A stretch of DNA of 64,000 nt from Prochlorococcus marinus CUG1417 (GTDB lineage Bacteria; Cyanobacteriota; Cyanobacteriia; PCC-6307; Cyanobiaceae): the NCBI RefSeq assembly GCF_017695975.1, contig NZ_JAAORN010000001.1:248001-312000 (forward strand). Direction: 5' to 3'. A program made the translations under genes and the position numbers. Positions within the stretch are counted from its first letter, which is position 1. Each line of letters opens with the position of its first letter. This document shows, one piece after another, positions 48,046-57,296 of this stretch. The notes under the pieces were generated by a model. It ran no database searches, was not told the origin of the DNA, and saw only the letters and a program-made list of their open reading frames with translations.

Positions 48046-48939
48046 CTAATAAGAATCAGTAAATATCCTTAGTTTCTCTTTTGTAGAGCTAGGGATATTT
48101 TCTTTTTGGGTTATTAATCCATCTTTTAATGAAAAATGAGATTTACTTTTTGGTCTTTCTTTTTCAATTAATTTAGCTACTTCAAATATTATTTTATTAG
48201 CCACTTCAGTATTTGATCTAAGATTATCCAAAACCATCTCTACAGAAACTTCTTGATGAGTTTGATGCCAGCAATCATAATCAGTAACCATAGATAATGA
48301 GGAGTAAGCTATTTCAGCTTCTTTAGCTAATCTTGCTTCTGTGTGGTTCGTCATTCCAATTATTGAACATCCCCAACTTCTATATAAATTAGATTCTGCT
48401 CTAGTTGAGAAAGCGGGGCCTTCCATTGCTAAATAGGTACCCCCTCTATGTAATTGTCTACCGCCAGGAATATTTTTTTCTCCGATTTCACTTAATATAC
48501 GTGATAAATTTGTGCAGAAGGGATCTCCCATAGTTACGTGAGCAACAGCTCCCTCGTTAAAAAAGGTTGCGGGTCTATTTTTTGTCCGGTCTATAAATTG
48601 ATCTGGGACCACTATATCAAGTGGCCTTATCTGTTCTTGTAATGAACCAACTGCTGATGGAGCAATAATCCATCTTACTCCTATCGATCTTAGTGCCCAA
48701 ATATTAGCTTTGTAAGGAATTTCAGAAGGATTTAAACTATGTGTTCTGCCATGTCTAGGAATAAATGCTATCTCTAGGTTTCCAAGATTATATACTTTTA
48801 TTGAATCAGAAGGTTTACCATAGGGAGTATTGATTTCTAATTCTCTTAAGTACTCCATTTGATCCATTGAATAAAATCCACTTCCACCAATCACCCCTAA
48901 TCTTGATTTTTCAATTGGTAATAAATGTTCTTTATTCAT
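48046..48939 (-). CDS. mtnP: S-methyl-5'-thioadenosine phosphorylase
   Basis: MtnP splits methylthioadenosine, a polyamine and SAM by-product, in the methionine salvage path. The 297-residue protein has GVIGGSGFYSMD at the start, FIPRHGRTHSLNPSEIPYKAN in the phosphate/ribose region and TNHTEARLAKEAEIAYSSL near the base-binding site. It is divergent from the NDH-SelD fusion gene across 10 bases. It converges with psbJ. Confidence 0.93.
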   Translation of the reverse strand: MNKEHLLPIEKSRLGVIGGSGFYSMDQMEYLRELEINTPYGKPSDSIKVYNLGNLEIAFIPRHGRTHSLNPSEIPYKANIWALRSIGVRWIIAPSAVGSLQEQIRPLDIVVPDQFIDRTKNRPATFFNEGAVAHVTMGDPFCTNLSRILSEIGEKNIPGGRQLHRGGTYLAMEGPAFSTRAESNLYRSWGCSIIGMTNHTEARLAKEAEIAYSSLSMVTDYDCWHQTHQEVSVEMVLDNLRSNTEVANKIIFEVAKLIEKERPKSKSHFSLKDGLITQKENIPSSTKEKLRIFTDSY

Positions 48940-48949
48940 AGTGATGTAA

Positions 48950-51124
48950 ATGACTTTTAATCATCTGGTACTAATTGGAGGAGGACACTCAAATGTTTCT
49001 TTATTGAAGAAATGGTTAATGTTTCCGAAATTAATGCCAGAAATTCCTGTTTCAATTATATCTAGAGATTCTCATTTGGTTTATTCGGCGATGTTCCCAT
49101 CGGTGATTTCAAAATCAATCACTCTAGAAGAGAGTTTAATTGATATAAAATCTTTAGCAAAAAATGCAAAAGTCTCCTTTATAGAAGAAGAAGTAAAGGA
49201 TATTGATTTCAATTTAAAGAAAATTATCTTAAGTAATGATAGACCTTCAATTAATTATTCTAAGTTGGTACTTAATTATGGAAGTCAAACAATAATTCCA
49301 AAAGAATTTGAATCACTAGTTAAAAATCGAAATGCTTTTTCAATTAAACCTTTTTTAATGGCTTATGACTCAATACTAAAAGAGGACATTTTTGATTCAT
49401 TTAATGAACTTCCATTTGTAATTGTTGGGAGTGGCCTTGCTGCAATTGAGGTATCATATGCTTTGCGAAAAAGATGGGGAGATAGACCTTTAAAACTATT
49501 ATGTGATTCAAGAAAAATTAATAATAAAATTCTAAAAAGTTTATGGAATTCCAATATTGAATTAGTTGAAAAACTTAATTTTGATTATGGCAAAATTCTT
49601 TTATGCACTGGAAATACATCTCCGTTATGGGCAAAAAAAAAATTATTAGATATGGATTCTTATGGCAGAATAATTACAAATCAGAATTTACAGATAAAAA
49701 GTTTATCTGGAATCTTTGCTGTCGGTGATTGCGCAGTTGTAGGTTCAGCAAAAAGACCAGCATCGGGAGTTTTTGCAGTAAAAGTTGTAAATAAATTAGT
49801 ACAAAATCTAAAAAAAGATATAGAAGGGAGATCATTAAAAAAGTGGTTTCCTCAAAAGATTGGATTGCAAATAGTAAATATATTTCCAAGCCATCATCTA
49901 AAGGCTTTTGCTATTTATCGCAATTTTGTTTTCGGCCCTTCTTTTATTTTTTGGATTTTAAAGCATAAAATTGATCTCAACTTTATTAAAAAGTTCAGAT
50001 CAAAAAGGCTAATGATGAAGAGTAGTGAAAAAAATATTTCATTGAATGATTGCAGAGGATGTGCAGCTAAAATTCCTCAGTTAGTTTTGAATAAATCATT
50101 AATAAATTCTAATTTAAATTCTTTTGCCTCATCACCTGAAGATGCAGTTGAGGTATATCAAAATGGTCAAGATATTATCTTGCAAAGTGTAGATGGATTT
50201 CCTGCTTTAGTAAGTGATCCTTGGCTTAATGCAAAAATTACTACTTTGCATGCATGCTCAGATTTGTGGGCATGCGGAGCAAAACTTTCATCCGCGCAGG
50301 CTTTAATTTCATTACCAAAAGTTGAAAGGGAATTTCAGAGTTACCTCTTTTCTCAATCACTTCAAGGTATTAAATCAACAGTTGAGGATCATGGAGGTGA
50401 ATTACTTGGAGGCCATACTTTCGAGGCAAGAAGTTTAGTAAATAAACCTTATTCATTTGGAATAGATATTTCTTTAACAGTTCAAGGTATTTTAAAAAAT
50501 GGAACAAAACCATGGCTTAAATCTGGAATGAATATTGGAGATATTCTAATGATGTCTAGACCTCTGGGCGTTGGGATTTACTTTGCCGGTCAAATGCAAA
50601 ATATTAATATTCTAGGCAGTTCTTCTGAAGTAATTAATAATTTAGTAAAGAGTCAGCAATATTTGATTGATGAAATATATCTTTTTCAAAATCAATTTAA
50701 AGAATCATTAGTCAGCGCTGCGACTGACATTACTGGATATGGATTTATTGGACATCTTAAAGAAATGGTTGAATCATCTAATTTATATAGGCAAAGCAAT
50801 AATCTTGAGCCACTAAAAGTTTTATTAGATTTATTTGCATTTAAAGCTTATCCTGGAGTATTTGATTTAATAAGAAAAGATGTTAAAAGTACTTTCTTTG
50901 AATCTAATAAAGAAATTTTTGACAAAATTTATAAAGTAAATAAGCAAAAAAGAATAATTCATTTTTTAAACGAAAATTCATTAGATCAAGAGACTTTTAA
51001 AGAGAGAATATCATTACTATTAGATCCTCAAACATGTGGACCCTTGTTGATTAGTTGCAATCGTAAATATGAAAATGTTCTAAAGGATAAATGGTACAAG
51101 GTTGGAGAGGTTGTAGAAATGTAA
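48950..51124 (+). CDS. selD: Fusion: NDH-like flavoprotein plus selenophosphate synthetase
   Basis: The 724-residue protein joins a type II NADH dehydrogenase-like flavoprotein (about 1-360; LVLIGGGHSNVSLL and VIVGSGLAAIEVSYAL are the dinucleotide sites, GIFAVGDCAVV the last FAD motif) to a SelD domain (about 365-724). The SelD active site here is RGCAAKI, keeping catalytic Cys371 and Lys374 but not the second Cys of the usual GCGCK. This fusion occurs widely in cyanobacteria. It makes selenophosphate, probably for selenium-modified tRNA. Its stop codon abuts that of the CCA enzyme gene. Confidence 0.92.
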   Translation: MTFNHLVLIGGGHSNVSLLKKWLMFPKLMPEIPVSIISRDSHLVYSAMFPSVISKSITLEESLIDIKSLAKNAKVSFIEEEVKDIDFNLKKIILSNDRPSINYSKLVLNYGSQTIIPKEFESLVKNRNAFSIKPFLMAYDSILKEDIFDSFNELPFVIVGSGLAAIEVSYALRKRWGDRPLKLLCDSRKINNKILKSLWNSNIELVEKLNFDYGKILLCTGNTSPLWAKKKLLDMDSYGRIITNQNLQIKSLSGIFAVGDCAVVGSAKRPASGVFAVKVVNKLVQNLKKDIEGRSLKKWFPQKIGLQIVNIFPSHHLKAFAIYRNFVFGPSFIFWILKHKIDLNFIKKFRSKRLMMKSSEKNISLNDCRGCAAKIPQLVLNKSLINSNLNSFASSPEDAVEVYQNGQDIILQSVDGFPALVSDPWLNAKITTLHACSDLWACGAKLSSAQALISLPKVEREFQSYLFSQSLQGIKSTVEDHGGELLGGHTFEARSLVNKPYSFGIDISLTVQGILKNGTKPWLKSGMNIGDILMMSRPLGVGIYFAGQMQNINILGSSSEVINNLVKSQQYLIDEIYLFQNQFKESLVSAATDITGYGFIGHLKEMVESSNLYRQSNNLEPLKVLLDLFAFKAYPGVFDLIRKDVKSTFFESNKEIFDKIYKVNKQKRIIHFLNENSLDQETFKERISLLLDPQTCGPLLISCNRKYENVLKDKWYKVGEVVEM

Positions 51125-52372
51125 TTAATTTCTATTTAATTTGTCAATTTCCAAATATCTTAATCTTTTGATTTCCTTGCCCATCTCCTCCCCTGAGTCC
51201 CATCCTTCTTTTTTTAATGTTTCTCCATCTTTTTTTGATTTTATGAATTTGTAAATAAATAACCACTTAAACAATTTACTCCAGTATTTTCCTCCATCAC
51301 AAATTAATAATTTAACTGTCTCATCATTAAGGTTTCTGTCCTCAATAAATTCTGTCCAACTTGATGGAGAAAAATGATTGAAAGTTTTTTGGTTTGTATT
51401 TAATATCTTTTTGATATTTATATAATCTTCTAATATTTTTATCTCACTATTATTTACCAAAAATCTTTGACATGCTTTTTCTAAATTTTCTGAATCTTTT
51501 AATAAGTAAAGCATATGATTTCCCTTTAACTTCTTAATCCAATTTAGTCCTCTTAAAAATCTTTTATCGACTTTAATATTTTCATTTAAGATTGAGATAA
51601 TTCCCCATTTATGAATTATCGAAATTACATTAGTCAAATTATCGTGTTTGCATATTTGAGCTAGTTCCATCCTTATTCTTATGCCGAGTGCAGGAGGGTA
51701 AATCATTTGCTGATGAGTTTCTGAACTTTTCCATGGCCACTGTCTAACTGTTTCTTGAGATTGTTTGAGGGAATTATTTGAGATATTGAAATCTAACCTT
51801 GAAGCATATTTTGCACATCTAATTAATCTACTTGGATCATCTGAAATACTTTTACTGTGAAGTAGGTTCAATTTCTTGCTTTTTATATCAGAAATTCCTC
51901 CATAAGGATCATAGATTTTCCTTGTCGAGACCTCAAATGCTATTGAATTTATCGTGAAATCTCTCCTTTTAAGATCATCCTCAAAAGTACTATTAGTTAC
52001 TGTGGGATTTAAGCCTGGTGCAGAATAAGTCTCTTTTCTTGCAGAAGCAATATCAATTTTAAAGTCATTAATATTTATTTCTACGGTGTTGTATAAATTA
52101 AATTCCTTGATTAAACATATATCTACATTTACAACATTTTTTTTTATAAATTTTGCCAGAGAGATAGAGGAACCTTCAATCACAAGATCTATATCTACAG
52201 GTTTAGAAAAAGATTTTTTGTGGAATTTACTAATTAATAAATCTCTTAAATAACCGCCAACAAAAGCTACTTTAATATTGTTATTAGATTCAATGTATTT
52301 AGTAATAAGGTTATATAAATTAAATGGAGTTTTGATTAATTCTGTTTGGATGTAATCAGAGATATCGTTCAT
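51125..52372 (-). CDS. cca: CCA tRNA nucleotidyltransferase (or poly(A) polymerase family)
   Basis: The 415-residue class II enzyme has FVGGYLRDLLI, VDIDLVIEG with the catalytic aspartates, and RRDFTINSIAFEV and DPSRLIRCAKYASRL, which bind ATP/CTP. It adds or repairs the CCA tail; in cyanobacteria this work may be split between two paralogues or merged with poly(A) addition, which I cannot tell. It lies 5 bases after the pcrA/uvrD gene on the same strand and may share its transcript. Confidence 0.9.
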   Translation of the reverse strand: MNDISDYIQTELIKTPFNLYNLITKYIESNNNIKVAFVGGYLRDLLISKFHKKSFSKPVDIDLVIEGSSISLAKFIKKNVVNVDICLIKEFNLYNTVEININDFKIDIASARKETYSAPGLNPTVTNSTFEDDLKRRDFTINSIAFEVSTRKIYDPYGGISDIKSKKLNLLHSKSISDDPSRLIRCAKYASRLDFNISNNSLKQSQETVRQWPWKSSETHQQMIYPPALGIRIRMELAQICKHDNLTNVISIIHKWGIISILNENIKVDKRFLRGLNWIKKLKGNHMLYLLKDSENLEKACQRFLVNNSEIKILEDYINIKKILNTNQKTFNHFSPSSWTEFIEDRNLNDETVKLLICDGGKYWSKLFKWLFIYKFIKSKKDGETLKKEGWDSGEEMGKEIKRLRYLEIDKLNRN

Positions 52373-52377
52373 TAGTT

Positions 52378-54786
52378 TTAACTTACATAACGAATTGGAG
52401 CTAATCTGGGATCTAAAATTTTACTTCCTTTATCACCAAATTTTACTGCTAAAGATATTTTTTCCCCACTCCCAAAAATATGTATGATTTCACCTTTCCC
52501 AAATTTTGAGTGAATTAGCTTATCTCCAACTATCCAGCTTTTCCCTTTACGAGGTCCTGAATATAATTTCCTTACTGCATTTATTGGTTTGTTAACGAAT
52601 TCATTTGGATTTTTTCTATCAACTCTTGTTAAACGCTCAAGATGCCAATCTCTTCTAATTGAAGCACCACCAGTTTGTGGTAATTCGCCATCCATTAAAT
52701 CTTCAGGTATTTCCGAAAGAAATATTGAAGGAATTGTTGCTTCTCGCATTCCACCCCATAATCTTCTTTCTCTGGCATGACTCAAGAAAACTCTTTCTTT
52801 AGCTCTAGTAATACCTACGTAGCATAATCTTCTTTCCTCTTCCAGAAGTGAGGGAGTATCTATTGATCTATGGCTCGGGAAGAGACCTTGTTCTAGTCCA
52901 GTGATAAAAACATTTTGAAATTCTAAACCTTTACTATTATGCAGAGTCATGAGAGTTACAGAGTTAGGGTTATTTTTCTTTGTATCATTATCAGTTGTTA
53001 AGGCTGCTGTAGAAAGAAATCCCTCTACATCTCCACTTTCTGTTTCTTCTTCATATTGAGTGGCTGCATTAATTAGTTCTTGTAAGTTATTTCTTCTATC
53101 TTCAGATTCTTCAGTCCCACTAGAGAGCAAGTCACTTAAATAACCACTTTTTTCTAATATAAGTTGTAATAGTTGAGCGGGACCTGAATTTTCTAGGTAA
53201 CACAGTAGATCATTCATAATTTCAGTAAATTTATTAATTCCTTTTGATGATCGGCCTATTGTTTCTTCAAGACTTTGCTTATCATTAAGAACCTCCCATA
53301 ATGGGATATTTAACCTATTAGATAGTTCACTAAGTTTTTGAATAGTAGTCTTACCAATCCCTCTTCTAGGAACATTTATGATTCGTAAAAGACTAACGTT
53401 ATCTGAAGAATTAACCAGAACTTTCAAATATGCTATTGCATCTTTAATCTCTCTTCTATCATAAAAACGTAATCCTCCAAAAATTGTATAAGGAATGCGC
53501 CACCTTACAAGAGATTCTTCTAATACTCTCGACTGAGCTCTGGTTCGATATAAAATTGCAAAATTTTTCCAAATTGGGTTTTGATTATAGTTATTGAGTG
53601 ATTTTATTTTATTGGTAATTGCTTCTGCCTCGGAAATTTCATCATCACAGCTGAGTAATGTTAAAAGTTCCCCTTTTTCTTTGGTAGCCTTTAAAACTTT
53701 GTCAATTCTTTCAGAATTATTTTCAATTAGTGAGTTTGCAGCATCAAGGATATTGGAAGATGACCTATAATTTTCTTCTAATTTAATTAAAGATGATTTT
53801 GTATCGTCATTGATTGAAGTTTTAAAATCTTCTTGAAAACCAATTAAAATTCTGAAGTCAGCCGCTCTGAAACTATAAATACTTTGATCAGCATCCCCAA
53901 CTACAAAAATTGACCGATCTTCCCAATTGAAGAATTTTTTTGGTTCAGTATTTCCAGCCGTAATTAATTTTATAAGTTCATATTGTGTTCTATTTGTATC
54001 TTGATATTCGTCAACTAAAATATGTTTAAATCTTTTGTGCCAGTAGTCTCTGACTATATCATTTTGCCTCAACAAGAACACAGGTAAAAGTAGAAGATCA
54101 TCAAAGTCTAAAGAATTATTTTTTGAGAGCGAAATCCTATATCTCTTGTAGGCTTCTGCAACTGTTTTATCAAAATTATTATCTGCTTTTTCTAAAAGAT
54201 CATTAGAAGTTAAGCATTGATTTTTAGCATTACTTATTAATCTTTTAATCTTTTTGGGATCATATCTTTTTGGGTCAAGATTCATATCTTGACTGATAAT
54301 TTCTTTTACTAATGTTTGAGAATCTGTTTCATCATAAATTGAAAATTGTCTTGTCCATTTTAGGCCTTCTGGATCAGTGTATTTTTCAATATCGTATCTC
54401 AGAAGTCTTGAAAATAAAGAATGGAAAGTACCGATCCAAAGGTTCTGAAGCCTCTCTTGGTGAACGTTTGTTCTTAATTGATTTTGATCAATTTCTTTGA
54501 GAGTTGTCCAAGGCTGACCAAATTGATTAAAAGCTAATTCTTGGGCTAGAAGAACCTCTAATCTTGCTTTCATTTCTTTGGCAGCTTTGTTAGTAAAAGT
54601 GACTGCGAGAATGTTATAGGGATCTATAGAGTTACCCTCAATAAGGTTTGCAATTCTGTGAGTAAGAGCCTTAGTTTTTCCGCTACCTGCACCAGCTACA
54701 ACTAATAGTGGTCCGTAAACATGTTTTACTGCTTGAAGTTGTTGATTGTTTAGGGACTTAAAAAGGAAATTGTTGGTTTGAGGCAC
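52378..54786 (-). CDS. pcrA: ATP-dependent DNA helicase, UvrD/PcrA type
   Basis: The 802-residue SF1A helicase unwinds DNA 3' to 5' in repair and clears nucleoprotein blocks. It has Walker A VVAGAGSGKTKALTHRI, motif II DEYQDTNRTQYEL, GDADQSIYSFRAAD, motif V VTLMTLHNSKGLEFQNVFI and motif VI EERRLCYVGITRAKERVFL, and a Tudor-like end (HSKFGKGEIIHI). It is preceded by a 68-residue helical protein gene on the same strand. Confidence 0.95.
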   Translation of the reverse strand: MPQTNNFLFKSLNNQQLQAVKHVYGPLLVVAGAGSGKTKALTHRIANLIEGNSIDPYNILAVTFTNKAAKEMKARLEVLLAQELAFNQFGQPWTTLKEIDQNQLRTNVHQERLQNLWIGTFHSLFSRLLRYDIEKYTDPEGLKWTRQFSIYDETDSQTLVKEIISQDMNLDPKRYDPKKIKRLISNAKNQCLTSNDLLEKADNNFDKTVAEAYKRYRISLSKNNSLDFDDLLLLPVFLLRQNDIVRDYWHKRFKHILVDEYQDTNRTQYELIKLITAGNTEPKKFFNWEDRSIFVVGDADQSIYSFRAADFRILIGFQEDFKTSINDDTKSSLIKLEENYRSSSNILDAANSLIENNSERIDKVLKATKEKGELLTLLSCDDEISEAEAITNKIKSLNNYNQNPIWKNFAILYRTRAQSRVLEESLVRWRIPYTIFGGLRFYDRREIKDAIAYLKVLVNSSDNVSLLRIINVPRRGIGKTTIQKLSELSNRLNIPLWEVLNDKQSLEETIGRSSKGINKFTEIMNDLLCYLENSGPAQLLQLILEKSGYLSDLLSSGTEESEDRRNNLQELINAATQYEEETESGDVEGFLSTAALTTDNDTKKNNPNSVTLMTLHNSKGLEFQNVFITGLEQGLFPSHRSIDTPSLLEEERRLCYVGITRAKERVFLSHARERRLWGGMREATIPSIFLSEIPEDLMDGELPQTGGASIRRDWHLERLTRVDRKNPNEFVNKPINAVRKLYSGPRKGKSWIVGDKLIHSKFGKGEIIHIFGSGEKISLAVKFGDKGSKILDPRLAPIRYVS

Positions 54787-54808
54787 TTTTGGAAATGTTT
54801 TTCAAAAA

Positions 54809-55015
54809 TCAGACTTTACTATGAGATTCAGATTCCGTTTCTAGATCCTCTAACGTTTTTTTTAAATTGATAAGTTCATTATTGTTATTAATTATTTCTT
54901 CAAACTTATTTTGAGGCATCTTTAATTTCATACTTCTGTCTAGAATTTCTTTTTCCAATCTCTTTTTATATGAGGAAATAAGTTTCTTTGATAATTTTAA
55001 ATCCTGTTGATCCAA
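54809..55015 (-). CDS. Small hypothetical coiled-coil protein
   Basis: The 68-residue product is highly charged and helical, with KKLISSYKKRLEKEI and LINLKKTLEDLETES, probably coiled coil. I do not recognise a family. It lies 22 bases upstream of the helicase gene on the same strand, and codon and base use look like its neighbours. It is probably real, but a spurious ORF cannot be excluded. Confidence 0.5.
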   Translation of the reverse strand: MDQQDLKLSKKLISSYKKRLEKEILDRSMKLKMPQNKFEEIINNNNELINLKKTLEDLETESESHSKV

Positions 55016-55193
55016 AACTTTATAAAAAATGTAGTTTTATATTAGCGAAAAAAAAATTTTTTTTTTGAATTATTTCAACTATCACTTTGGAATGAAGTTA
55101 TTAATTAAGAAGCGTTGCGTTAAGTTTGAAATTGTATTGTTTTTACTAGCTTTGTATTATTCTTAAGATCGGTCTTTAATTTTTAATAAAGGA

Positions 55194-55706
55194 ATGTCAG
55201 TTTCAAAGAATAATCAACTATTGTCAGCCGATAAAAAATTAAATGATTTAAGCAATATAAAAGAATTTATTAATACTGCAAACTCAAGATTAGATGCAAT
55301 AACCTCAATAACCAATAATTCACATGCAATCGCAGCAGACGCTGTAACAGCAATGATTTGCGAAAATCACGATTCACTTAATTCAAAAATTTCTTTAAAT
55401 ACAACTAACAAGATGTCCGTTTGTTTAAGAGATGGAGAAATAATCCTAAGGATTGTTGCTTATCTTTTAATTTCTAATGACGAATCAGTTTTAGAAAAAA
55501 GTTGTTTGATGGATCTTAAAAATACTTATCTTGCTCTTGGGGTACCTTTAAGAAATGCAAGAAGGGTTTTTGAATTAATGCGAGATGCAACTATCTCTGA
55601 TTTGAATTCAACAGTTAATAATATGCGTGGAAACAAAAGCTTTCTTCCTAAATTAATATCTGAAACAGAGTTTCAATTTGAAAGGATAATTAATCTTTTA
55701 AACTAG
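55194..55706 (+). CDS. cpeB: Degenerate phycoerythrin beta subunit
   Basis: The 170-residue phycobiliprotein is the single phycoerythrin beta of high-light Prochlorococcus. VTAMICEN holds Cys56 and [13 protein letters not shown] holds Cys77, equivalent to the beta61 and beta82 sites, so a chromophore could still be bound at beta82. The partner Cys of the doubly linked site (near beta50) is Ala/His here and the third site Cys (near beta158) is lost. No alpha gene (cpeA) is present. The 3' end overlaps the converging cpeS by 17 bases. Reported as having a minor photoreceptor-like role; function is uncertain. Confidence 0.93.
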   Translation: MSVSKNNQLLSADKKLNDLSNIKEFINTANSRLDAITSITNNSHAIAADAVTAMICENHDSLNSKISLNTTNKMSVCLRDGEIILRIVAYLLISNDESVLEKSCLMDLKNTYLALGVPLRNARRVFELMRDATISDLNSTVNNMRGNKSFLPKLISETEFQFERIINLLN

Positions 55707-56241
55707 CTAAATTCCTTATCTCTGAAGTATGGGACGTCTGTATAACTGAGTTATTTTCAAGATTTCTAATGGTAGAAAATCTGGATCTTACATGAGTGGA
55801 TAAAAAAGAAATTCTTTCTTCGGAAACTGTTGATTTATAAATAGTTTTAATGTGTAAATTATTTTGTTCATCAACAAAATAATTGGATGATGAAATAAAG
55901 GATTCTGTATAACCTTTATTTCTTAAAACAATTCCTGATTTTTCATCTTCGGGTAAAAAAATCAGAATAGTTTCATCTCCCTCACGGATATCATTATTGT
56001 CCCAATCACTAATAGCTTGCCAGTTTATAGAAATAGCTATGCTCTCTAGGTTTAAACTGAATTTATAATTTTTAAAAATATTAACGACTTTTTTATTTTT
56101 TTTGTTGATATGTTTTATATGTATTTTACTAGTTGAGTTTTCAAATTCCTGAAAAGCTAAAGTGTGTGTACTTCTAATAGATTTCCACTCTCCTATACTT
56201 TTATCAATGAATTGATTAATTATTTTTAGATTCTTCGTCAA
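55690..56241 (-). CDS. cpeS: CpeS-type phycobiliprotein lyase
   Basis: CpeS-family lyases attach phycobilin to the beta82 Cys. The 183-residue protein has the lipocalin-like signature [18 protein letters not shown] and strand pattern. Keeping a lyase for the one site that cpeB retains (Cys77) is consistent. It faces cpeB tail to tail with a 17-base overlap, and its start overlaps a 59-residue ORF upstream by 26 bases. Confidence 0.85.
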   Translation of the reverse strand: MTKNLKIINQFIDKSIGEWKSIRSTHTLAFQEFENSTSKIHIKHINKKNKKVVNIFKNYKFSLNLESIAISINWQAISDWDNNDIREGDETILIFLPEDEKSGIVLRNKGYTESFISSSNYFVDEQNNLHIKTIYKSTVSEERISFLSTHVRSRFSTIRNLENNSVIQTSHTSEIRNLASLKD

Positions 56242-56395
56242 GTTTATCTTCTACAGAATGATTTTCTGCTTTTTGTATCATTCTTACCATTGAATCCACC
56301 ATTAATCTCTTTGCAGAAGTTACTTTTAATCCAGAAGGAGTAGTTGATATTTGTTCTCCAGGGCGATCATATGAAGTTGGTCTAAATGGAGTCAT
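56216..56395 (-). CDS. 59-residue small protein upstream of cpeS
   Basis: The reading frame from the ATG at 56395 to the TAA at 56216 encodes [20 protein letters not shown] and, further on, [20 protein letters not shown] with an acidic end. I do not assign a family. It overlaps the 5' end of cpeS by 26 bases in another frame, on the same strand. A polar, ordered composition and a likely conserved place in the phycoerythrin-remnant locus argue that it is real; translation coupling to cpeS is possible. Confidence 0.55.
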   Translation of the reverse strand: MTPFRPTSYDRPGEQISTTPSGLKVTSAKRLMVDSMVRMIQKAENHSVEDKLDEESKNN

Positions 56396-56513
56396 CTAAT
56401 GTCTCTAAAAAAATAATCGATTTCTATTCTTGCATGAATCATTATTTATATAGTTATTGTTTGCGAAAATGTCATATCTTTCTTCTTTGATTACAGAATT
56501 ATCAACTGTTGTG

Positions 56514-57149
56514 TTACCTAGGCATTTTATTTTTTGCCAATCCTGAAATAGTCGCTAAAGCAAACATTCCTAATAGAGCAATCCCAAGAAATAATCCTGC
56601 TCCCTGACTAACTCCAGCTCCTACTGCGACAAGTATAGAGTCACTGATTAGAAGACTTATTATTAATGCAGGAGTAAATATTTTCCAGCGAGTTCCACCA
56701 ATACCAATTGCGTAGCTTAGAAAATCAAAAAGGCCAGTCATGAGAAGACCTGTCATAAGAAAGAAATTTTCTTCTAGCTGGTTTTGATTAAAACTTTCAA
56801 TCTTTTTCATTGCTTTCTGGCCGACTAAATTACGTACAGGAACCCGACCATAATTTCTTGCAATAAAGAAAGCAGCTTGGCAAAAAACAATATCAGAAAA
56901 GATTATTGTCATGTAACCTTTTTGAAATCCTAGTAATGAACCAGCTAGCAGAGAATAAGCTGAACTTGGAAGAGCGGGCAAAATAATACTTACTCCTCTA
57001 AGTATGAATATTCCAAAAGGTGCCCAAATTCCCATACTTTCTATTTTGTTTCTAAGAGGTTCAATCCCATAATTTTGGATTAAGTAAATCAATACGACGA
57101 ATATTGCTATAAAAAAAACTATTGAGAGAAGTTTTTGTATTTTATTCAT
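56514..57149 (-). CDS. TVP38/TMEM64 family membrane protein
   Basis: The 211-residue protein has about six hydrophobic segments, with ILRGVSIILPALPSSAYSLLAGSLLG and FFIARNYGRVPV in the family pattern (VTT domain, formerly SNARE-associated). Relatives move or scramble lipids; the role here is not known. It is on the same strand as the 59-residue ORF and cpeS but lies 118 bases upstream of them. Confidence 0.88.
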   Translation of the reverse strand: MNKIQKLLSIVFFIAIFVVLIYLIQNYGIEPLRNKIESMGIWAPFGIFILRGVSIILPALPSSAYSLLAGSLLGFQKGYMTIIFSDIVFCQAAFFIARNYGRVPVRNLVGQKAMKKIESFNQNQLEENFFLMTGLLMTGLFDFLSYAIGIGGTRWKIFTPALIISLLISDSILVAVGAGVSQGAGLFLGIALLGMFALATISGLAKNKMPR

Positions 57150-57296
57150 TATCTTTCTAATTAACTTATTGGAAGTAAGTTTTGAATTTAATATTTGATT
57201 GTATCTATAATAGAAATACTAATCAATAAAAAATTTTACAAATTTTTAATCTTATATTTAGTCTAGATAAAAGATTTTTGTATTTGACAAGTATTC

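Noticed and set aside
56479-56556. Short forward ORF starting ATGTCATATC upstream of and overlapping the TVP38 gene end
   Set aside because: Only about 25 codons, overlaps a real gene, and has no recognised motif or clear ribosome site.
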